DNA from: Cryobacterium sp. PH29-G1
Lineage (GTDB): Bacteria; Actinomycetota; Actinomycetes; Actinomycetales; Microbacteriaceae
DNA: 64,000 bases
Direction of reading: 5' to 3'
Assembly: GCF_030063365.1 (NCBI RefSeq)
Contig: NZ_JASISY010000012.1
Coordinates: 44,206-108,205 of the forward strand
The notes under the pieces are model-generated. The model saw only the letters and a program-made list of their open reading frames with translations. It was not told the origin of the DNA and ran no database searches. Of this stretch, positions 60,816-64,000 are shown in pieces. How positions within the stretch are numbered: position 1 is the first letter of the stretch; every line of letters starts with the position of its first letter. The translations under genes were made by a program, and so were the position numbers.

Positions 60816-62287
60816 TTGTTGAACCTCTTGTCGAGCTTGTTGGAGAGCATGGTGAGCAGGTTGATGACGATGAAGTACAGCGCCGCGACGATCAGCAGGG
60901 TTTCACCCGTGCGAAAGTTCGAGGCGTAGATCTGCTGACCCTGGTAGGTGAGCTCGGCAAAGCCGATCACGGCGAGAAGCGAGGTGTCCTTGAGGGTCAT
61001 CACGAACTGGTTGATGAATGAGGGCGTCATGATCTTCACGGCCTGCGGCAGTACCACGCGCCGCATGGTCGTGACGTAGCTGAGTCCCAGACTGCGACCG
61101 GCCTCGGTCTGGCCGGGGTCAACCGACTGGATCCCGCCGCGCACGATCTCAGTCATGTAGGCACCGGCGTTCAGGCTCAGGGTGAGCACACCGGCGGTGA
61201 GCACGTCGATCGACTGCCCGGTGAGCTGTGGCAGGCCGAAGTAGAAGAAGAATGCCTGCACGAGCAGCGGAGTGCCCCGAAAGATGCTGACGTAGATACT
61301 CGCCAAGCCGCGCAAGAGGCGACTCTCGGAGACTTTGAAGAACCCGAACAGTACGCCGAGCACGAGGGCGATCAGAATCGAGAGGCCGGTCGCGAGCAGT
61401 GTCAGCCCCAGGCCCTTCATCAGAGCCGGCAGACTATCAGTCAGCAAACCGAAGAAACCGGATGCCGCGGCGGGCGCCGGCTGCTCAAGATACTTGTCGA
61501 GAATGCTCTGGTAATCGCCGCTGCTTTTCAGGTCGGCCAGGCCGGCATTGAACGCAGCGAGCAGTTCCGGGTTCTGGCCCTTGTTCACGGCAAAGCCGTA
61601 GGAGCTGCCCTGTTCCTTTTCGGTGACCGACTTGAGACCGTTGTTCTGGTTGATGCCGTAGGCAAGCACCGGGTAGTCATCAAACACCGCGACAGAGTTG
61701 CCGGCCTTGACGTCGTCATACATCGTGGCCGAGTCGGCGAGGGACTTGACGGTGAAGTCGTACTCGTCCGCGATCGACTTGGCGAAGGTCTCACCCTCGC
61801 TGCCCCGCTTCGCGACGACGGTTTCGCCGGCCAGGTCGGCGTAGCCGGTGATCGCCGTGTTGGACTCAGCAACAGCCATCTGCACGCCGGAGTCGAAGTA
61901 CGGGTCGGAGAAGTCGAAGACCAGCTTGCGCTCGTCGGTGATCGACATGCCGGCGATAACGCCGTCCACCTGGTTGGATTGCAACGCCTGCAACGCCGCG
62001 TCGAATCCGAGCGACTTGATTTCAACGGTGAAGCCCTGGTTCGCGGCAATCTCACGAATCAAGTCCATGTCAATGCCGGTCAGTTCACCGTCTTTGCGGT
62101 ACTCGAACGGTGCAAAGGTGGTGTCGGTACCGATGACGAACGTTTCGCCAGAAACCGCCGACACCGGGTGTGCCGCAGATTGGCTCGCGGCTGCGGCGCT
62201 GACGCCGACGAATCCGCCGGCGAGAGCCAGCAGCGCTGTAACGGCGACCGTGAGCTTTCCCGCCCGGAAAATATTGAGTTTGCGCAA
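60812..62287 (-). CDS. Fused substrate-binding protein and permease of a polar amino acid ABC transporter
   Basis: 491 residues. A signal-anchor start ([23 protein letters not shown]) is followed by a type-2 binding domain (about 45-275: [47 protein letters not shown]). The permease domain (about 285-491) has the EAA loop [22 protein letters not shown] and [20 protein letters not shown]. The fusion resembles GlnP of Gram-positives. The start codon appears to be TTG at 62287. The ligand Asp/Arg pattern (Arg in KLVFDFSD region) fits a free amino acid. Confidence 0.93.
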   Translation of the reverse strand: MRKLNIFRAGKLTVAVTALLALAGGFVGVSAAAASQSAAHPVSAVSGETFVIGTDTTFAPFEYRKDGELTGIDMDLIREIAANQGFTVEIKSLGFDAALQALQSNQVDGVIAGMSITDERKLVFDFSDPYFDSGVQMAVAESNTAITGYADLAGETVVAKRGSEGETFAKSIADEYDFTVKSLADSATMYDDVKAGNSVAVFDDYPVLAYGINQNNGLKSVTEKEQGSSYGFAVNKGQNPELLAAFNAGLADLKSSGDYQSILDKYLEQPAPAAASGFFGLLTDSLPALMKGLGLTLLATGLSILIALVLGVLFGFFKVSESRLLRGLASIYVSIFRGTPLLVQAFFFYFGLPQLTGQSIDVLTAGVLTLSLNAGAYMTEIVRGGIQSVDPGQTEAGRSLGLSYVTTMRRVVLPQAVKIMTPSFINQFVMTLKDTSLLAVIGFAELTYQGQQIYASNFRTGETLLIVAALYFIVINLLTMLSNKLDKRFNK

Positions 62288-62485
62288 AATGAAACCATTT
62301 CTTATCGTGCGATTCGTGTCGCGACCTGCTCGCCCTGTCAGCCAAAGGGGTGTATCGCGCCGATCGACGCTGAACTACCGGGTACCGGGTGCTGCGCACC
62401 CTGCGAAAGAGCCTACCTTGGGGTGCACTCCACAACGACTATCGTGCCGGTGGTTCGTGGGGACCGGTCGACAGGGAAGCCGATG

Positions 62486-63544
62486 CTACGAAGCCGCCGC
62501 AGAGAACGCGTCGATCCACAGTCCGCAGAGAATCGTAGCGGCGGGGCCGGTGCGTGCGTGGCGAAAACCGGTGCCGGCCCACAGGGCGAGCCCGTCGGGG
62601 TCACCGCGACGGGCGGCATCCGCTCGAAGCACCTTGGTGAGGTGATGCACCTGCGGATACTCGTGCGGTGCCCTGGAATCGTGGGCCCCGATGAACGCAT
62701 TACGAAGGCCCCGCGCTGGCCGGCCGGAGAAAGCCCGGGTAGTAACGGTCTCGCTGAACCGCGGGTCGACGAGTGCGTCCTGGTGAGCCGGGGTCGCGCC
62801 CGACTCCTCGGTGCGCAAAAAAGCGGTGCCGAGCTGCACGGCCTCCGCTCCGGCGGCGAGAAACGACGCAATCTGCCCACCCGAGTGGATGCCGCCCGCC
62901 GCGATCAGCGGCAGCGTCACCACCTCACGAATGGCGATCACAAGCTCGCCCAATTCCAGAGTGCCCGGTTCGTCTCTCGCAGTGAAGGTCGCTCGGTGCC
63001 CGCCGGCCTCTGGACCTTGCACGCAGACGGCGTCCACGCCTCGGGCGACCGCCGCCAAGGCTTCGGGCACTGACGTGACGGTGGCGATCAGCCAGCATCC
63101 GGCCGCGTGCATCCGCTGCACGGCGTCAAGGGGCGGCAGACCGAACGTGAAGGAGACCACCGCGACCCGTTGGGAAATGACAACGGCCACCTTCTCCGCG
63201 AACCAGTCGTCGTCGTCGGCCTGAATCTCGGCGGCCAGCAGCTGGTCGGCGATCGCGCCGGACGCTGCGGGAAGTTCGCGCGCCAGAACGTCCCGGTACG
63301 CTTCGACGGCGCCTCGGTCGATCATGGGCGACTGGGGCAGAAAAAGGTTTACGCCGAAGGCGCGCTCGGTGCGCTGCTGCACGCCAACGATCTGCGCGGT
63401 CAGAGCCTGCGGCGTCTTGTAGCCGCCGGCCAAAAAACCGAGTCCGCCGGCGTCGCTCACGGCGACCACGAGGCTCGGGGTCGATGCACCGCCGGCCATC
63501 GGTGCCGCAATGATGGGAATCTCCAGGTCGCTCAGACTGAACAC
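62486..63544 (-). CDS. Nitronate monooxygenase family flavoprotein
   Basis: 352 residues from GTG at 63544, preceded by AAGGAGATTGC; a frame upstream to 63607 lacks such a site. FMN-binding TIM barrel: IPIIAAPMAGGASTPSLVVAVSDAGGLGFLAGG, VCVQGPEAGGHRATF, catalytic-region LPLIAAGGIHSGGQIASFLAAGAEAVQLGTAFL. The family oxidises nitronates such as propionate 3-nitronate, though some members are reductases. Not linked to the preceding operon by overlap. Confidence 0.92.
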   Translation of the reverse strand: MFSLSDLEIPIIAAPMAGGASTPSLVVAVSDAGGLGFLAGGYKTPQALTAQIVGVQQRTERAFGVNLFLPQSPMIDRGAVEAYRDVLARELPAASGAIADQLLAAEIQADDDDWFAEKVAVVISQRVAVVSFTFGLPPLDAVQRMHAAGCWLIATVTSVPEALAAVARGVDAVCVQGPEAGGHRATFTARDEPGTLELGELVIAIREVVTLPLIAAGGIHSGGQIASFLAAGAEAVQLGTAFLRTEESGATPAHQDALVDPRFSETVTTRAFSGRPARGLRNAFIGAHDSRAPHEYPQVHHLTKVLRADAARRGDPDGLALWAGTGFRHARTGPAATILCGLWIDAFSAAAS

Positions 63545-63741
63545 GCAATCTCCTTGATTCGTTTGGACTCGGTTCCATCCACTGGATGGAAGCTCTACTC
63601 GGAGCACTGCCGCATTACCGGTTCTGTTCCGGCTCTATTCCTGCTCGGGCCCCCGTGTACCCGTGGCACAGTTCGACGCTCATTTTCGTGACCGGCGCAT
63701 AGCGACGATGCCAGCACTACCGGCGCGAGCGGCGCCACGAC
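63545..63741. other. Intergenic region, no feature seen
   Basis: About 200 bases between the nitronate monooxygenase gene and the HNH gene. The first part should hold a promoter for the monooxygenase. No gene or terminator is evident. Confidence 0.4.
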
Positions 63742-64000
63742 TCAGTCTAGGTAGTCATCGTGCTGATCGAGCAGGGGCGGCTGCTGGAGGAGTGGGTTTT
63801 TGCTGGGCAGTTCGATCGGTGTTTGTTGGGGATCGATGTCGGCCGGGGGCTGCAGCCAATACTGATTGTCGATGAGGAGTGTTTTCCAGCCGCGGTTGTG
63901 GAGCAGTAGGTGGTGTGGGGTGCAGAGCAGGATGGCTTGGTCGATGTTGGTGAGGCCGTTGGCGGCGAGCCAGTTTTCGATGTGGTGGGCTTCGCTCCAG
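63742..64000 (-). CDS. HNH endonuclease / DUF222 family protein, C-terminal fragment
   Basis: 86 C-terminal residues; the rest lies beyond the right edge. The visible part has WSEAHHIENWLAANG, the HH of the HNH motif, then AILLCTPHHLLLHNRGWKTLL with Cys and His, ending DQHDDYLD at a TGA. This is the typical end of the actinobacterial DUF222-HNH proteins found in many copies in Microbacteriaceae genomes, thought to spread as selfish elements. Frame open to the edge. Confidence 0.9.
   Translation of the reverse strand, partial: WSEAHHIENWLAANGLTNIDQAILLCTPHHLLLHNRGWKTLLIDNQYWLQPPADIDPQQTPIELPSKNPLLQQPPLLDQHDDYLD

Overview
The window is GC-rich, densely coded DNA from an actinobacterium, most likely a member of the Microbacteriaceae; a Cryobacterium-like genus is a guess. 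Evidence for this: actinobacteria-restricted families (DUF3000, DUF3093, DUF3159, DUF3710, DUF4193, SepH, a MarP-like protease), the order thrS-HIT-pdxS-pdxT-yebC-ruvCAB-yajC-secD as in other actinobacteria, frequent GTG starts, and the tail of a DUF222/HNH protein at the right edge. No phage, insertion sequence, CRISPR array or rRNA was seen.

Layout. 1-9423: housekeeping block on the minus strand (protein export, Holliday junction processing, vitamin B6 synthesis, a HIT hydrolase, threonyl-tRNA synthetase) with one DUF1697 gene inserted. 9708-10443: four tRNA genes, Val(GAC), Cys(GCA) and Gly(GCC) on minus and Val(CAC) on plus. 10551-17614: an accessory stretch with an unknown membrane protein and a 1944-residue secreted multicopper oxidase that carries an N-terminal module of GxGYxxAPxV repeats and seven C-terminal beta-sandwich repeats. 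17836-28738: mixed conserved genes (M50-like membrane protease, NAD(P)-binding protein, DUF2071, MarP-like protease, ammonium transporter, ZapE ATPase, sulfurtransferase with SufE, alpha/beta hydrolase, DUF3000, RNase D). 28862-37272: central metabolism (thiolase and FadB for beta-oxidation, DXP synthase, aconitase). 37483-41757: conserved actinobacterial genes including dUTPase and the FtsZ regulator SepH. 41782-47702: a CitAB-type two-component system divergent from a tctCBA tripartite tricarboxylate transporter. 47759-49953: a winged-helix protein coupled to a FUSC-like membrane protein.

50101-62287 is the most interesting part. It reads as a catabolic island. A small Cys-containing protein with catechol 1,2-dioxygenase and muconolactone isomerase is divergent from an APC permease, SDR and aldehyde dehydrogenase operon. 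A TetR gene is divergent from an APH-family kinase and a class III PLP enzyme resembling the ethanolamine-phosphate / phosphohydroxylysine phospho-lyases. An AraC regulator and a polar amino-acid ABC transporter follow. Kinase plus phospho-lyase plus aldehyde dehydrogenase would make a complete route: amino alcohol to O-phosphate, to aldehyde with ammonia and phosphate, to acid. The substrate is not known; the neighbouring ring-cleavage genes make an aryl-ethanolamine worth testing besides ethanolamine, aminopropanol or hydroxylysine. The window ends with a nitronate monooxygenase-like gene and the HNH fragment.

All calls rest on reading the sequence and on recalled family motifs; no database search was possible.
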